64,000 nt of DNA from Pelomonas sp052436255 (GTDB lineage: Bacteria; Pseudomonadota; Gammaproteobacteria; Burkholderiales; Burkholderiaceae_C): contig JBQVNP010000001.1 in the NCBI GenBank assembly GCA_052436255.1, forward strand, positions 100,773 to 164,772. Reading direction: 5' to 3'. Made by a program: the position numbers and the translations under genes. Shown here in pieces: positions 45,141 through 53,222 of the stretch. The notes under the pieces are model-generated. The model made no database searches and had not been told where the DNA came from. It was given only the letters and a program-made list of their open reading frames with translations. How positions within the stretch are numbered: position 1 is the first letter of the stretch; each line of letters starts with the position of its first letter.

Positions 45141-45560
45141 TCATTGCTTCTGCGGTAGATCGCAGCCGACCGGGCCGCACCTGAGATTCGCCGGCCAGAC
45201 CAAATCCCAGATCGAGACGCCGACCATGACGGCCAAGCCCGTGTACAGCAGTCGCGCGGTCCACCAGTGGCCGAAGAACGGATACATCGCTGCGAGCACG
45301 ATGGCTGGTCCCACCATGCCAAGCGCACTGCGATGCCACTGCCGGTGGCTGAACCAGCCCAGGCCGTTGGCCACGAGTGCTACTGCCGCGAACAGCGGTA
45401 GCAAGGTGGTCAGGAACAGTCCCTCGTACTCGGTAAGAAAACCAAGCCCGAGCGCCGCTCCCAAGCTCGCGATGGCCGGAAAGCAGGCCGCGCAGCCCAT
45501 CGCCGAGACGATGCTGCCCAGCGCACCGGCCTTGTCGGCGATACGCGTCACCAGTCCCAT
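45141..45560 (-). CDS. merC: Mercury transporter MerC
   Basis: 139-aa four-helix inner-membrane Hg(II) importer; cysteine pair Cys23/Cys26 in AMGCAACFP and the C-terminal RCGPVGCDLP. Sequence pattern is that of Tn21 MerC. It gives the operon a second uptake route beside MerT. Confidence 0.96.
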   Translation of the reverse strand: MGLVTRIADKAGALGSIVSAMGCAACFPAIASLGAALGLGFLTEYEGLFLTTLLPLFAAVALVANGLGWFSHRQWHRSALGMVGPAIVLAAMYPFFGHWWTARLLYTGLAVMVGVSIWDLVWPANLRCGPVGCDLPQKQ

Positions 45561-45575
45561 GATCGGACGGTCCTA

Positions 45576-45848
45576 CTACTTGGCGGTCGACGGATAGCCC
45601 GCGTCGGCAGTGGCCTTGGTCAGCGCCTGGACGTTGGTCTTGGCGTCGTCGAACGACACCACGGCCTGCTTTTTTTCGAAGCTGACTTCGGTCTTGGTCA
45701 CGCCTTGGACCTTGCTCAGGGCCTGCTTGACCGTCAACGGGCAGGCGGAACAGGTCATGCCTGGGACTGACAAGGTGACGGTCTGCGTGGCGGCCCATGC
45801 GGGTGCGGCCATGGCGACGACGAAGAGGGAGGCGAGCAGTTTCTTCAT
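45576..45848 (-). CDS. merP: Periplasmic mercury-binding protein MerP
   Basis: 90-aa protein: signal peptide ending APAWAA, then an HMA domain with GMTCSACP (Cys33, Cys36). Binds Hg(II) in the periplasm and passes it to MerT. Confidence 0.97.
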   Translation of the reverse strand: MKKLLASLFVVAMAAPAWAATQTVTLSVPGMTCSACPLTVKQALSKVQGVTKTEVSFEKKQAVVSFDDAKTNVQALTKATADAGYPSTAK

Positions 45849-45859
45849 GAGAACTCCGA

Positions 45860-46210
45860 TCAGTAGAAGAATGGGACGACGTAGGGAAAGCCGAGCGCGA
45901 CCAACACCAGCACGGCGACGGCCCAGAAGAGAAACTTGTAGGAAGCGCGCACCTGAGGAATCGCGCAGACCTCGCCAGGTTTGCAGTCTTGCACCGGGCG
46001 AAAGATGCGGCGGTGAGCGAAGAACAACGCCACCAGCGCCGCACCGATGAAGATCGGCCGGTACGGCTCCAGTGCAGTCAGGTTGCCGACCCAGGCGCCG
46101 CTGACACCCAATGCCACAAGAACAAGAGGCCCAAGACAACAAGTCGAGGCGAGCAATGCGGCCAAGCCACCTGCAACCAGGGCGCCGCGACCACTTTGGG
46201 GTTCCGACAT
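45860..46210 (-). CDS. merT: Mercury transporter MerT
   Basis: 116-aa three-helix Hg(II) importer with Cys24-Cys25 in the first helix (LLASTCCLGPL) and a second cysteine pair in DCKPGEVC. Start MSEPQ at 46210 gives the canonical length of 116 residues. First gene of the operon, read from the mer promoter at 46247-46277. Confidence 0.97.
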   Translation of the reverse strand: MSEPQSGRGALVAGGLAALLASTCCLGPLVLVALGVSGAWVGNLTALEPYRPIFIGAALVALFFAHRRIFRPVQDCKPGEVCAIPQVRASYKFLFWAVAVLVLVALGFPYVVPFFY

Positions 46211-46246
46211 ATTGCTGTTCCTTTCCAAGTCTTTTCGAACAGCGTA

Positions 46247-46277
46247 ACCTTACTTCCGTAGTTCAGTACGGAGTCAA
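46247..46277 (-). promoter_or_regulatory. merT promoter and MerR operator
   Basis: Minus-strand -35 TTGACT (46272-46277) and -10 TAAGGT (46247-46252) are separated by 19 bp, the overlong spacer that needs MerR-driven untwisting. The dyad CTCCGTAC...CTACGGAA lies between them. The divergent merR promoter overlaps. Confidence 0.95.
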
Positions 46278-46282
46278 GGGGT

Positions 46283-46690
46283 ATGGACAAAGCGGTCGAA
46301 AACTTCACCATCGGCGCCTTCGCCGAGGCAGCCGGCGTCAACGTGGAGACGATCCGGTTCTACCAGCGCAAGGGGCTGCTACCCGAACCGGACAAGCCCC
46401 AAGGCAGCGTTCGGCGCTACGGGGAGGGCGACGTGGCGCGAGTCCGTTTCATCAAGTCGGCACAGCGCCTGGGTTTCAGCCTGGACGAGGTGGCCGGGCT
46501 GCTCAGGCTGGACGACGGCACGCACTGCGATGAAGCGCGCGACCTCGCCGAACACAAGCTCGCCGACGTACGCTCGAAGCTGGCCGATCTGCGACGCATT
46601 GAGCACGTGTTGGCTGCTTTGGTCCAGGACTGCTGCGCGAGTCACGGCAACGTCTCCTGCCCGCTGATTGGTGCGCTGCGGGCGCCCTGA
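46283..46690 (+). CDS. merR: Mercury-responsive regulator MerR
   Basis: 135-aa MerR-family dimer: winged helix (TIGAFAEAAGVNVETIRFYQRKGLL), dimerisation helix, and Hg(II) ligands at Cys82, Cys117 and Cys126, the positions known for Tn501 MerR. Represses and, with Hg(II), activates the divergent merTPCA promoter. Confidence 0.98.
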   Translation: MDKAVENFTIGAFAEAAGVNVETIRFYQRKGLLPEPDKPQGSVRRYGEGDVARVRFIKSAQRLGFSLDEVAGLLRLDDGTHCDEARDLAEHKLADVRSKLADLRRIEHVLAALVQDCCASHGNVSCPLIGALRAP

Positions 46691-46764
46691 CGCTACACAT
46701 GTTGGGAGATAGCCCCTTCACTCGGCGGTGGCATGAGGAAGCGGGCGTCCGGCCAGCAGATGGA

Positions 46765-46797
46765 TCAATGACTGGTCTCGGCGCCTTCTGTCATTGA
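46765..46797. repeat. 8-bp inverted repeat near IS110 gene
   Basis: TCAATGAC at 46765 and GTCATTGA at 46790 form a perfect 8-bp inverted repeat with a 17-bp centre, between merR and the transposase gene. It could be an operator or part of the element's end. Confidence 0.35.
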
Positions 46798-46854
46798 CTT
46801 GCCAAAACCGTAGGGCTGGAGCCAGCCTGTAGCAGCCGCTCTTGGTCGATTTGC

Positions 46855-47811
46855 TCACGTATCGTGCAGCATGGGATTCCAGCGGGAGCCATACTTGGCC
46901 ATGGAGTTGAGCGTCGCGAGCAGCTTACGCATGGACGCCACGAGCGCAACCTTCTTGGCCTTGCCTTTCGCGAGCAGGCGCTCATAGAAGGCTCGAAACA
47001 CGCTGCAGAACCGTACCGCGACCAGTGTCGCCATGTAGAGGGTGCGTCGTACATCGTGGCGACCGCCCCAAATGGATCGCTGGCCGCGCATCAAGCCCGA
47101 GTCGCGGTTCATTGGCGCTACACCCACCAGCGCAGCAATCCGGCGCCGGCTGATCTTGCCGAGCTCCGGCAAGTCGGCGATTAGCACCGCAACGCTGGTC
47201 TGGCCAACGCCCGGAACAGTGCTGAGGGCCAGCGCTAGCTCTGAATGATGCTTCTGCAGGTGGGCCGCTATGGCGGCCTGGTTGTCTGCCAGCTCTTGCG
47301 CCAGGAAAGCCAGAACGCGTTCCACGCTCGCAATTGACGCAGCATGAGCCTGCCGGCGGCGCAGCTTCTCCGCCGTCTGCATGTCAACCAGTTGTCGGCG
47401 CCGCTGCACCAGCGCCTGCAAGCTCAGCCGCGCATCGTCAGCCAGTGGCTTGACGAATCGGTCGCGCTCTGGATGCTGATGAAGAACGCGAGCGAATGAC
47501 GCCAGCAGCCGAGCATCCAGGGCATCTGTCTTTGCCATTAGCCCCATCGCCCGAGCGAAGTCGCGAGCAGCTCGGGGATTGACCACCGCGACGGCCAAAC
47601 CTTGCGACTGCAACGCAGACGCTGCCGAGAACTCATAACCACCTGTGGCCTCTAGGACGACGAGTGCAGGGCAGAGTTCAGCAACGCGCCTTCCAAGCTC
47701 TGCGATGCCGGCCTCGTCATTGCCCACCTGCCAAGTCTCGGTCCGCCCCAAGCACGCTACTTCCAGCGTCGCGCTCGCGACGTCAATTCCCACAAAAACG
47801 GATTCGGACAT
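46855..47811 (-). CDS. IS110-family transposase
   Basis: 318-aa DEDD transposase. N-terminal RuvC-like domain starts MSESVFVGIDVASATLEV with the first acidic residue; KTDALDARLLASFAR is the later acidic motif; the C-terminal domain has VPGVGQTSVAVLI and MNRDSGLMRGQRSIWGGR with the catalytic serine. ATG 47811 is the family-like start. IS110 elements have no long terminal inverted repeats, so exact ends cannot be set here; they would lie in 46691-46854 and 47812-48041. The non-coding 230 bases above the start are where the bridge RNA of IS110 elements is usually encoded. Confidence 0.93.
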   Translation of the reverse strand: MSESVFVGIDVASATLEVACLGRTETWQVGNDEAGIAELGRRVAELCPALVVLEATGGYEFSAASALQSQGLAVAVVNPRAARDFARAMGLMAKTDALDARLLASFARVLHQHPERDRFVKPLADDARLSLQALVQRRRQLVDMQTAEKLRRRQAHAASIASVERVLAFLAQELADNQAAIAAHLQKHHSELALALSTVPGVGQTSVAVLIADLPELGKISRRRIAALVGVAPMNRDSGLMRGQRSIWGGRHDVRRTLYMATLVAVRFCSVFRAFYERLLAKGKAKKVALVASMRKLLATLNSMAKYGSRWNPMLHDT

Positions 47812-48041
47812 GTCCTCTCGTTCCCTTCCTTGCATATGCGAACTCTGAGTTCCAACAACCGTTCGGGTTGAGGAGAAGACGGCCGGGCCCAGGCGCCCGG
47901 CGCTGAGCAACGGGCTTCAATGTGCGGCCCCAGGGAGGATCGAGCTACCTGGGCCAGTCCGAGCCGGAAAGATACAAGGGAGGAAAAGCAGGAGGCCGAA
48001 GCCCGCAGGCAATGTAGCGCACCTGACGTTGAGATTGGCCG
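47812..48041 (-). other. Putative IS110 left non-coding end (bridge RNA region)
   Basis: GC-rich non-coding 230 bases upstream of the transposase, with potential stems around CCGTTCGGG and GGCCGGGCCC...GGCGCCCGGC. In IS110 elements this position encodes the bridge RNA that pairs donor and target DNA. Assigned from position only; the boundary with the flanking gene is not known. Confidence 0.35.
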
Positions 48042-48692
48042 TCACGGAGCTGCTTTCCCGTCGCCCTGGCAGGTCGGAGGCAGCATGGCGCTGCGAAGTT
48101 GATCGACATACGTGTCCAACGGGGGCAGACCCGCTTGCCTACGTCGCGCCGCAACCTTACCCAGGTCGTCGATAGGAAGGAGTTCCACATGGCATGGACC
48201 CTTCTGCTCTGCCTGCGTTCCATAGCGCTGCGGCTTTCCCATGCCTATCGCCACACGGTCCTCTAGATATGCCAGATGGGCTCCGGGTGCGCTCCCTTCG
48301 AAGACGCCTCGCTTCAGCAAGTCGATGGCAAACAACTGAAAGGGGCGGTCCTGGTCTGCATGCTGGACCAGTAGCCAGACAAGGACCTCGACTTCCTCGC
48401 CATGCGTTCTGATGCTCGGCCAGCCGCACCGTTGCAGCCATGGGCGAAGCTGTGCCGTGTTCTGACGGTCCACCAACATGACTCGGTCGGCTGCCTTCTC
48501 AGCTTGAGGTGACTTGGGATCAACATCCATGGGATACATGGCTCGGACTGCTTCGCCGACATCCTTCATGGCTCGCAGACTTGCAAGCGGCCAGCATGAG
48601 GCCGGCTGCGCGGGCGTAGTTGCTTGAGCCGCAAGAGCTGAAAGAGCTGAAAGCGCAAGAAAGCCGGCCAGGGCCGTTCGAAGTTCAGCCAC
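48042..48692 (-). CDS. DUF6624 domain secreted protein
   Basis: 216-aa protein with signal peptide (AGFLALSALSALAAQA) and a DUF6624 domain: WLLVQHADQDRPFQ, AYLEDRVAIGMGKPQRYGTQ and DTYVDQLRSA. GTG 48692 has AAGGAGG 7 bases upstream and overlaps the end of the decayed ABC transporter gene, so the pair was once coupled. Function of DUF6624 is unknown. Confidence 0.7.
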   Translation of the reverse strand: MAELRTALAGFLALSALSALAAQATTPAQPASCWPLASLRAMKDVGEAVRAMYPMDVDPKSPQAEKAADRVMLVDRQNTAQLRPWLQRCGWPSIRTHGEEVEVLVWLLVQHADQDRPFQLFAIDLLKRGVFEGSAPGAHLAYLEDRVAIGMGKPQRYGTQAEQKGPCHVELLPIDDLGKVAARRRQAGLPPLDTYVDQLRSAMLPPTCQGDGKAAP

Positions 48693-48925
48693 GTAGTGCC
48701 TCCTTGGAGGTTTCGACTTGGTACGGACGGCGGCGCTCATCTGCCACGATTTGACCACCGTCGATAAGAACGACCCGGTCTGCCAGCGCAGTCGTGTCGG
48801 GGCGATGCGCGACAACGATGCGAGTGATCAAGCTTTGCGATTGCCTCATTCACGCGAGCCTCGTTCTGAACGTCAAGGTGGCTGGCCGAGGTTCGGCAAG
48901 AATGCGCTGCGTTCCTTCTCGATGG
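48685..48925 (-). pseudogene. Remnant of an ABC transporter ATPase C-terminus
   Basis: In shifting minus-strand frames this DNA encodes the end of an export ABC ATPase: TSHLDVQNEARVNEAIAKL (D-loop region), then after a frameshift ITRIVVAHRPDTTALADRVV (H-loop) and LIDGGQIVADERRRPY, ending KEALRG and a stop that overlaps the DUF6624 start. Further upstream only a few scrambled residues of the signature region remain before the H-NS gene begins. The pattern fits the peptidase-containing bacteriocin exporter group. Deleted and frameshifted, not functional. Confidence 0.75.
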
Positions 48926-48932
48926 AAATCTC

Positions 48933-49313
48933 ATGGCAACCAAGCTGCAAACGCTCCTGAACCAGATCTCGAAACTGCAGTCGCAAGCAGACAGCTTGCG
49001 CTTGAAGGAGAAGGCCGGGGTCGTGGCGCGAATCAAGGAAGCAATTGCCCATTACGGCATCACGCCAGATGAGTTGTTTGGTGCGACACACGTGAAGCGC
49101 GGCCGTGCTGCGGCGAAAGTGGTTGCGCCCGTAAACAAGGCGCACACGCCTGCTGCGCCAGCGAAGAAGGTGCGCAAGGCCAAGGTCGCCAGCGTGGCCA
49201 AGTACACCGACGATACGGGTCGCACGTGGTCGGGTGTGGGCAAGCGGCCGAACTGGTTCAAGGATGCACTCGCGGCGGGCAAGACCGCCGAGGACCTGCT
49301 GATCGCCAAGTGA
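48933..49313 (+). CDS. H-NS family nucleoid protein
   Basis: 126-aa H-NS-like protein: N-terminal coiled-coil dimerisation helix (LQTLLNQISKLQSQADSL), linker rich in Ala/Lys/Pro, and C-terminal DNA-binding motif KYTDDTGRTWSGVGKRPNWF. Plasmid-borne H-NS paralogues silence horizontally acquired DNA and limit the fitness cost of mobile elements. It begins exactly where the ABC remnant ends. Confidence 0.9.
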   Translation: MATKLQTLLNQISKLQSQADSLRLKEKAGVVARIKEAIAHYGITPDELFGATHVKRGRAAAKVVAPVNKAHTPAAPAKKVRKAKVASVAKYTDDTGRTWSGVGKRPNWFKDALAAGKTAEDLLIAK

Positions 49314-49368
49314 CCTGATCGACAGCATCGCCCGTCCGTAGGGTGAAAGCGGGTCGCTGATCCAGGGG

Positions 49369-50337
49369 GTGGTTCAATGCGCGCACCATGAACTCTCTCC
49401 TGTCCTCGTGCGCGGATTTTCCAGTCGGCTCCAGCTTCTCGCGAGCCTGATCGTTGCGTTGCCGGCCTGGGCGATTGCGTTTGCCTCCTCGTTCGAAGCA
49501 ACTGGGCTGCCGACATCGTTCGCGCGATGCCCGCAGTTTTTCCTGGGGCAGAAGCCGCCTGCGATGCCGGCGCGGGCGCAGCTTCGAGAGCTCTGCTTTG
49601 ATGGCTTCGCCGTGTTGCACAGTGGTGCGACCAGGACGCCCATCTACGCGGCCCAGCGTTTGAACAAGCAGGCCCTCGGCGGCATCAAGCGACAGCGGTC
49701 GGATCGGTTTTTTGCCGATGGTCGCCTGCCGCGATCTGAGCGCGAAGAGCTCGACGACTACAAGCGGTCCGGCTACTCGCGTGGGCACATGGCGGCATCA
49801 GGCGACATGGCGACGGAAGATGCCATGGCCCAGTCGTTCTCGCTGGCCAATATGGTCCCGCAGTCGATCCGGCACAACTCCGGCGCCTGGTCGAAGATCG
49901 AGCAGGACACGCGCAAGTACGTCCAACGCGCCAAGGGGGATGTCTACGTGGTGACCGGCGCCGTCTTTGGGGGAGCTGCTGAGCGGGTCGGCCCCAATGG
50001 GGTAGGTGTTCCCAGTCACCTCTTCAAACTGGTCCACGACGCGCGTACTGGGCAGACCTGGGTCCACTGGCAGGCCAACCGCGACGATGAGCGGCCGTCC
50101 AGGCCGATCACCTACGAGGAACTTGTGCGGCGTACGTCCGTGGAATGGCTGCCGATGCGCAACCGAGTGGCCCGGCCGTCCTTACGGACTGCAGCTTTCA
50201 CCGCCTCCTGCCCGTGCAAGGGCGAACCAAGAACTGGGCTTGTGGCGGGGGAGTCCAGCGAGGCCATTGACCTCGCTGGCCTAGGGGAGGCTCAGACTTC
50301 GAGGTCCGGTCCGCCCCAGGTACTCACCTTCTATTGA
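49369..50337 (+). CDS. Secreted DNA/RNA non-specific endonuclease (NUC family)
   Basis: Up to 322 aa. N-terminal signal segment (LQLLASLIVALPAWAIAFA), then the nuclease domain with the catalytic motif YSRGHMAASGDM (the general-base His is in RGHMA) and the metal-site Asn in SLANMVPQ. GTG 49369 or 49408 is the start. The last 60 residues lie beyond the domain and look unstructured. Periplasmic nucleases of this family occur on conjugative plasmids. Confidence 0.82.
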   Translation: MVQCAHHELSPVLVRGFSSRLQLLASLIVALPAWAIAFASSFEATGLPTSFARCPQFFLGQKPPAMPARAQLRELCFDGFAVLHSGATRTPIYAAQRLNKQALGGIKRQRSDRFFADGRLPRSEREELDDYKRSGYSRGHMAASGDMATEDAMAQSFSLANMVPQSIRHNSGAWSKIEQDTRKYVQRAKGDVYVVTGAVFGGAAERVGPNGVGVPSHLFKLVHDARTGQTWVHWQANRDDERPSRPITYEELVRRTSVEWLPMRNRVARPSLRTAAFTASCPCKGEPRTGLVAGESSEAIDLAGLGEAQTSRSGPPQVLTFY

Positions 50338-50531
50338 TCCGGCTGCGCGGCACCAGTACCAAGACAGCGATTGCATTCGTCGACCTGGATTTCTCCGTCT
50401 CCGTAGCACCTATGGCACTGGCCCAGCGCGTTCTCTTCAGTAGGCGCGGCGCCCGTCCCATTGCAGTCCGGGCACGTCTGCATGAAGTCGTGTCCGCGCC
50501 CACCGCATTCGCGGCATCGCATCTTCCTCAT
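50331..50531 (-). CDS. Stand-alone DnaJ-type CXXCXGXG zinc protein
   Basis: 66-aa protein made almost entirely of four CXXCXGXG repeats: CRECGGRG, CPDCNGTG, CHRCYGDG and CNRCLGTG. In DnaJ the same four repeats bind two zinc ions and hold unfolded protein; here J domain and C-terminal domain are absent. ATG 50531 has GGAGG 6 bases upstream. It is 12 bases downstream of the gene at 50544-51473, so the two form an operon, and its 3' end overlaps the nuclease gene end by 7 bp. Confidence 0.75.
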   Translation of the reverse strand: MRKMRCRECGGRGHDFMQTCPDCNGTGAAPTEENALGQCHRCYGDGEIQVDECNRCLGTGAAQPDQ

Positions 50532-50543
50532 CACTCGCCTCCG

Positions 50544-51473
50544 TCAGAACCGCAGTGCGCCGGAAGCCCTCAGGACGCCAAAGGCATCCAGGTAGCTGTC
50601 GGCCAGTAGTTCCCGACGGACTTCGGCTCCCTCTCGGTAAACCAAGGTCAACCCTTCGGGAGGGATCTCAAAGCTGAAGTCTTCAAACTCGCCGGCCATG
50701 GCACGCGCAAACAACGCGGTCTCGATGGGAGGTCGAGTACGGAAGAAGTCGCGATGCGCGCTCACCGAATGCAACGCGCGTGCATGTGCGTCGCTCGCGG
50801 TGGGCGCCTCCAGCAGCCGCGCGATGAACCGGTCGGGCTGGACCAACGTCCGATAATCCACGAATCCCCAGCTTGCGGCGACCGCGTCGACTTGCTCGAC
50901 AAAGCGAAGGAGCTTTGCGATGTCAGAGTGGAGAAACTCCGCCGCGTACCGATTCATTCGGCCCGAGGGCTTGCTTTCGATGTAAGCCTCAGCCCTCTCG
51001 TACTCATCCAGCAACTGGGCCACTTCGGGCGGCGCCGGCAACTTGAAGTCCGCGCGAGAGACGGTGCCAGGAGGCGCCTCCTCCTCCGACTTCGATCCCC
51101 GGCTCGGTGGAGTGAACATCACCCTGTAGCCAAAGGGAAGCAGTTCGTCTTGACGCGCTTCGATCAACCGCTGGAGGCTAGTGAGCCGTGCGTCGACGCG
51201 ACGAGTGAACGCGCCATCCTCATCAATGGCCCTTAGTGCATCGGCCTTGTTGAACGGAAGCAAGATTGCCCCATACATCGCCATGGAGGCGACGTGCATA
51301 GGGTCCGAGATGGAGAACTCCGCAGGCCCAGGTAGCGGGTGAGGTGATCGCCGCAGCATCAGGCTTCGCCCCGGGGATCCGGCCTGGAGGAAATAGAAGT
51401 CATCCAGTCCGTATGCGAGCGCATCGGTACTGAAACCGTCGTTGAAATCGAAAGGCAGTGTGGATTTAGACAT
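50544..51473 (-). CDS. Hypothetical protein cotranscribed with the zinc protein
   Basis: 309-aa soluble protein (MSKSTLPFDFNDGFSTDALAY start) with mixed alpha/beta character, a charged middle linker (SRGSKSEEEAPPG) and an ending LLADSYLDAFGVLRASGALRF. ATG 51473 has GAGGTG upstream. The promoter region carries two palindromes (51497-51527). No family recognised; conserved-looking residues include FYFLQAGSPGRSLMLRRSP near the N-terminus. Confidence 0.6.
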   Translation of the reverse strand: MSKSTLPFDFNDGFSTDALAYGLDDFYFLQAGSPGRSLMLRRSPHPLPGPAEFSISDPMHVASMAMYGAILLPFNKADALRAIDEDGAFTRRVDARLTSLQRLIEARQDELLPFGYRVMFTPPSRGSKSEEEAPPGTVSRADFKLPAPPEVAQLLDEYERAEAYIESKPSGRMNRYAAEFLHSDIAKLLRFVEQVDAVAASWGFVDYRTLVQPDRFIARLLEAPTASDAHARALHSVSAHRDFFRTRPPIETALFARAMAGEFEDFSFEIPPEGLTLVYREGAEVRRELLADSYLDAFGVLRASGALRF

Positions 51474-51496
51474 GGCGCACCTCATTTTTGACGCGT

Positions 51497-51527
51497 GTGT
51501 TAACACCTCTACGCGTGTGCGTAGAGG
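51497..51527. promoter_or_regulatory. Two adjoining palindromes upstream of the 309-aa gene
   Basis: GTGTTAACAC (51497-51506) directly followed by CCTCTACGC-GTGT-GCGTAGAGG (51506-51527), a perfect 9-bp inverted repeat. They lie 24-54 bases above the start codon at 51473, a usual operator position. Confidence 0.55.
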
Positions 51528-52500
51528 AACGCGGCTGGAGCGTGCTGTCCATTTCTCGAGCCGGCGCTCGAGGGGCCTGCCTTTTCTGACCCTAGGCAGG
51601 ACCAGTTTAATCGAAGGCGGCGAATCGGACGCCTCCGACTTAAGTGCCAACCACGCCTAGCACCCGCACCCAATGTCTGACCTCTGATTGAAGGCTGCAG
51701 TGCTTCAGTTTCTAGATCTTGAAGGGGGTTGCTACGCTGACGAGCTTGCCGAGCTCGCGTGCAGGGCATCGAACAGGCTCGATGCGCTGAGTAGTGCTGA
51801 ATACCTCGCTCTGACAGCACTGGTCAACCTGTCCAGAAGGAAGTGAACTCTCTGTCCAGAACCGCCCGCTCTACGCAAGCTCGGCGTGCTGCGCACGCAG
51901 CGGTTGGAAGCTCGGCCCGCCCGTGCTCGGGAGTGGCTGGCCAGTCTCCTTCACGCTGCGCGTGAACGGGCCCGCCTGGCGAACTGACCGTTTCTGATCG
52001 GCTGCGCTTCGCGCGTATAGGCCAGATCGCCACCCTCGCACCCGCCACGCCCGGAGCCGGGCCGCTGAACTTCGAACCGCTGCGCGGAAGCGTGACGAGC
52101 CTGCAGCTCGTGAACCTTGTGCCCTCCGGGCTGCGGCGCCTCGGATTGATCGACCGACGGGATGGAGCGCATGCCCGGATCTTCCGCCAGCGCTGTCCGG
52201 GTTCAGCGCGTGGGCGCGCTGTGCGCTCCCTCCGGGGCGTCCTGCGGACGCGTCAGGCCGGTGGCCTGTCCCCGGCGCTTCGCAAGGTGCTTTCGCGGCA
52301 TAAAGCCGCGCCTGTCCGAGGGTCGGGGCCAGGCGGCAAGCCGTCCGGGCCGGGCCCCTAGGCAGGCGCTGTTTATTCCACGGTCACCTTGGCGCCCCGA
52401 TCAACGCCGGCGGCAGCTCCGGGCATGCGCTGTCCCACCACCTGGCATCGGCGCAGGGCGGGTCTCCCAGAGCCCGTCGCCAGTTCTTCGGAGCGACGCC
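51528..52500. other. Non-coding region with repeat copy A
   Basis: About 970 bases between divergent genes without a supported ORF. It contains repeat copy A (51886-52070), the hairpin CGCGGC-ATAAA-GCCGCG at 52294-52310, and the upstream region of the methyltransferase gene. Base composition is very GC-rich. Confidence 0.5.
51886..52070 (+). repeat. Dispersed GC-rich repeat, copy A
   Basis: Shares long blocks with copy C at 55427-55612, e.g. GGCGTGCTGCGCACGC, TTCACGCTG-GCGTGAAC, CTGGCGAACTG, GATCGGCTGCGCTTCGCGCG and GCCAGATCGCCACCC. The core hairpin TTCACGC-TGC-GCGTGAA is at 51950-51966. Confidence 0.8.
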
Positions 52501-53211
52501 ATGCTTTCCGTGCATCCATCCCTTCCCGTTGACACCGTACTTCTTGGTGATTGCCGAACCGTGCTCGCCGGCCTGCCTGGTGACTCGGTGGACTTCTGCC
52601 TCACCGACCCACCCTACCTCGTCAACTACCGTGACCGGTCGGGCCGCTCGCTGGCTGGTGACCGCGTCGGCGACTGGTTGAAGCCGGCCTTCGCCGAGGT
52701 GCACCGGCTGCTCAAGCGCGACAGCGTCTGCGTGAGCTTCTATGGCTGGACGAAGGTGGATGAGTTCGTGTCCGCCTGGCGCGCCGTCGGCTTCCGCCTG
52801 AGCGGGCATCTCACTTTCCCGAAGCGCTACACCTCGTCCAGCGGCCTGGTGCGCTATCAGCACGAATCGGCCTTCGTGCTGGCGAAGGGCTCGCCGCGGC
52901 CGCCGGATTACCTGCTCGGCGACGTGATCGACTGGGTCTACAGCACGAACCAGTTCCACCCGACGCAGAAGCCCGTGCAGGTGCTGATGCCGCTGATCGA
53001 GAGCTTCTGTCCAGTGGGCGGCGTGGTGCTGGACCCATTCGCCGGCAGCGCGTCAACGCTGGTGGCTGCGCGGCTGACAGGGCGCCACGGCATGGGATGC
53101 GAGCTGGAGGCGCGCATGCAGTCGGTTGCCAACGCCCGCCTGGCTCGCATGCGGCAACTCATGCTGCACACGCTCGGCGTGGATGCCGTGTCGCTGGCAG
53201 CCGCGGCTTGA
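52501..53211 (+). CDS. DNA methyltransferase (DPPY, adenine-type)
   Basis: 236-aa SAM-dependent DNA methyltransferase. Catalytic motif IV is DPPYLVNY near residue 37 and the SAM-binding motif DPFAGSASTLVAA is near 180, so the motif order is IV then I, as in beta-class enzymes. Between them lie FHPTQKPVQVLMPLIE and a CVSFYGW segment. No cognate nuclease is beside it, so it is probably an orphan, plasmid-type methylase. Confidence 0.87.
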   Translation: MLSVHPSLPVDTVLLGDCRTVLAGLPGDSVDFCLTDPPYLVNYRDRSGRSLAGDRVGDWLKPAFAEVHRLLKRDSVCVSFYGWTKVDEFVSAWRAVGFRLSGHLTFPKRYTSSSGLVRYQHESAFVLAKGSPRPPDYLLGDVIDWVYSTNQFHPTQKPVQVLMPLIESFCPVGGVVLDPFAGSASTLVAARLTGRHGMGCELEARMQSVANARLARMRQLMLHTLGVDAVSLAAAA

Positions 53212-53222
53212 GGGGGATGGCC

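Noticed and set aside
51688..51846. 52-codon TTG-started ORF with a plausible helical product
   Set aside because: No ribosome site, rare start codon and an in-frame stop just upstream; not enough to call a gene.
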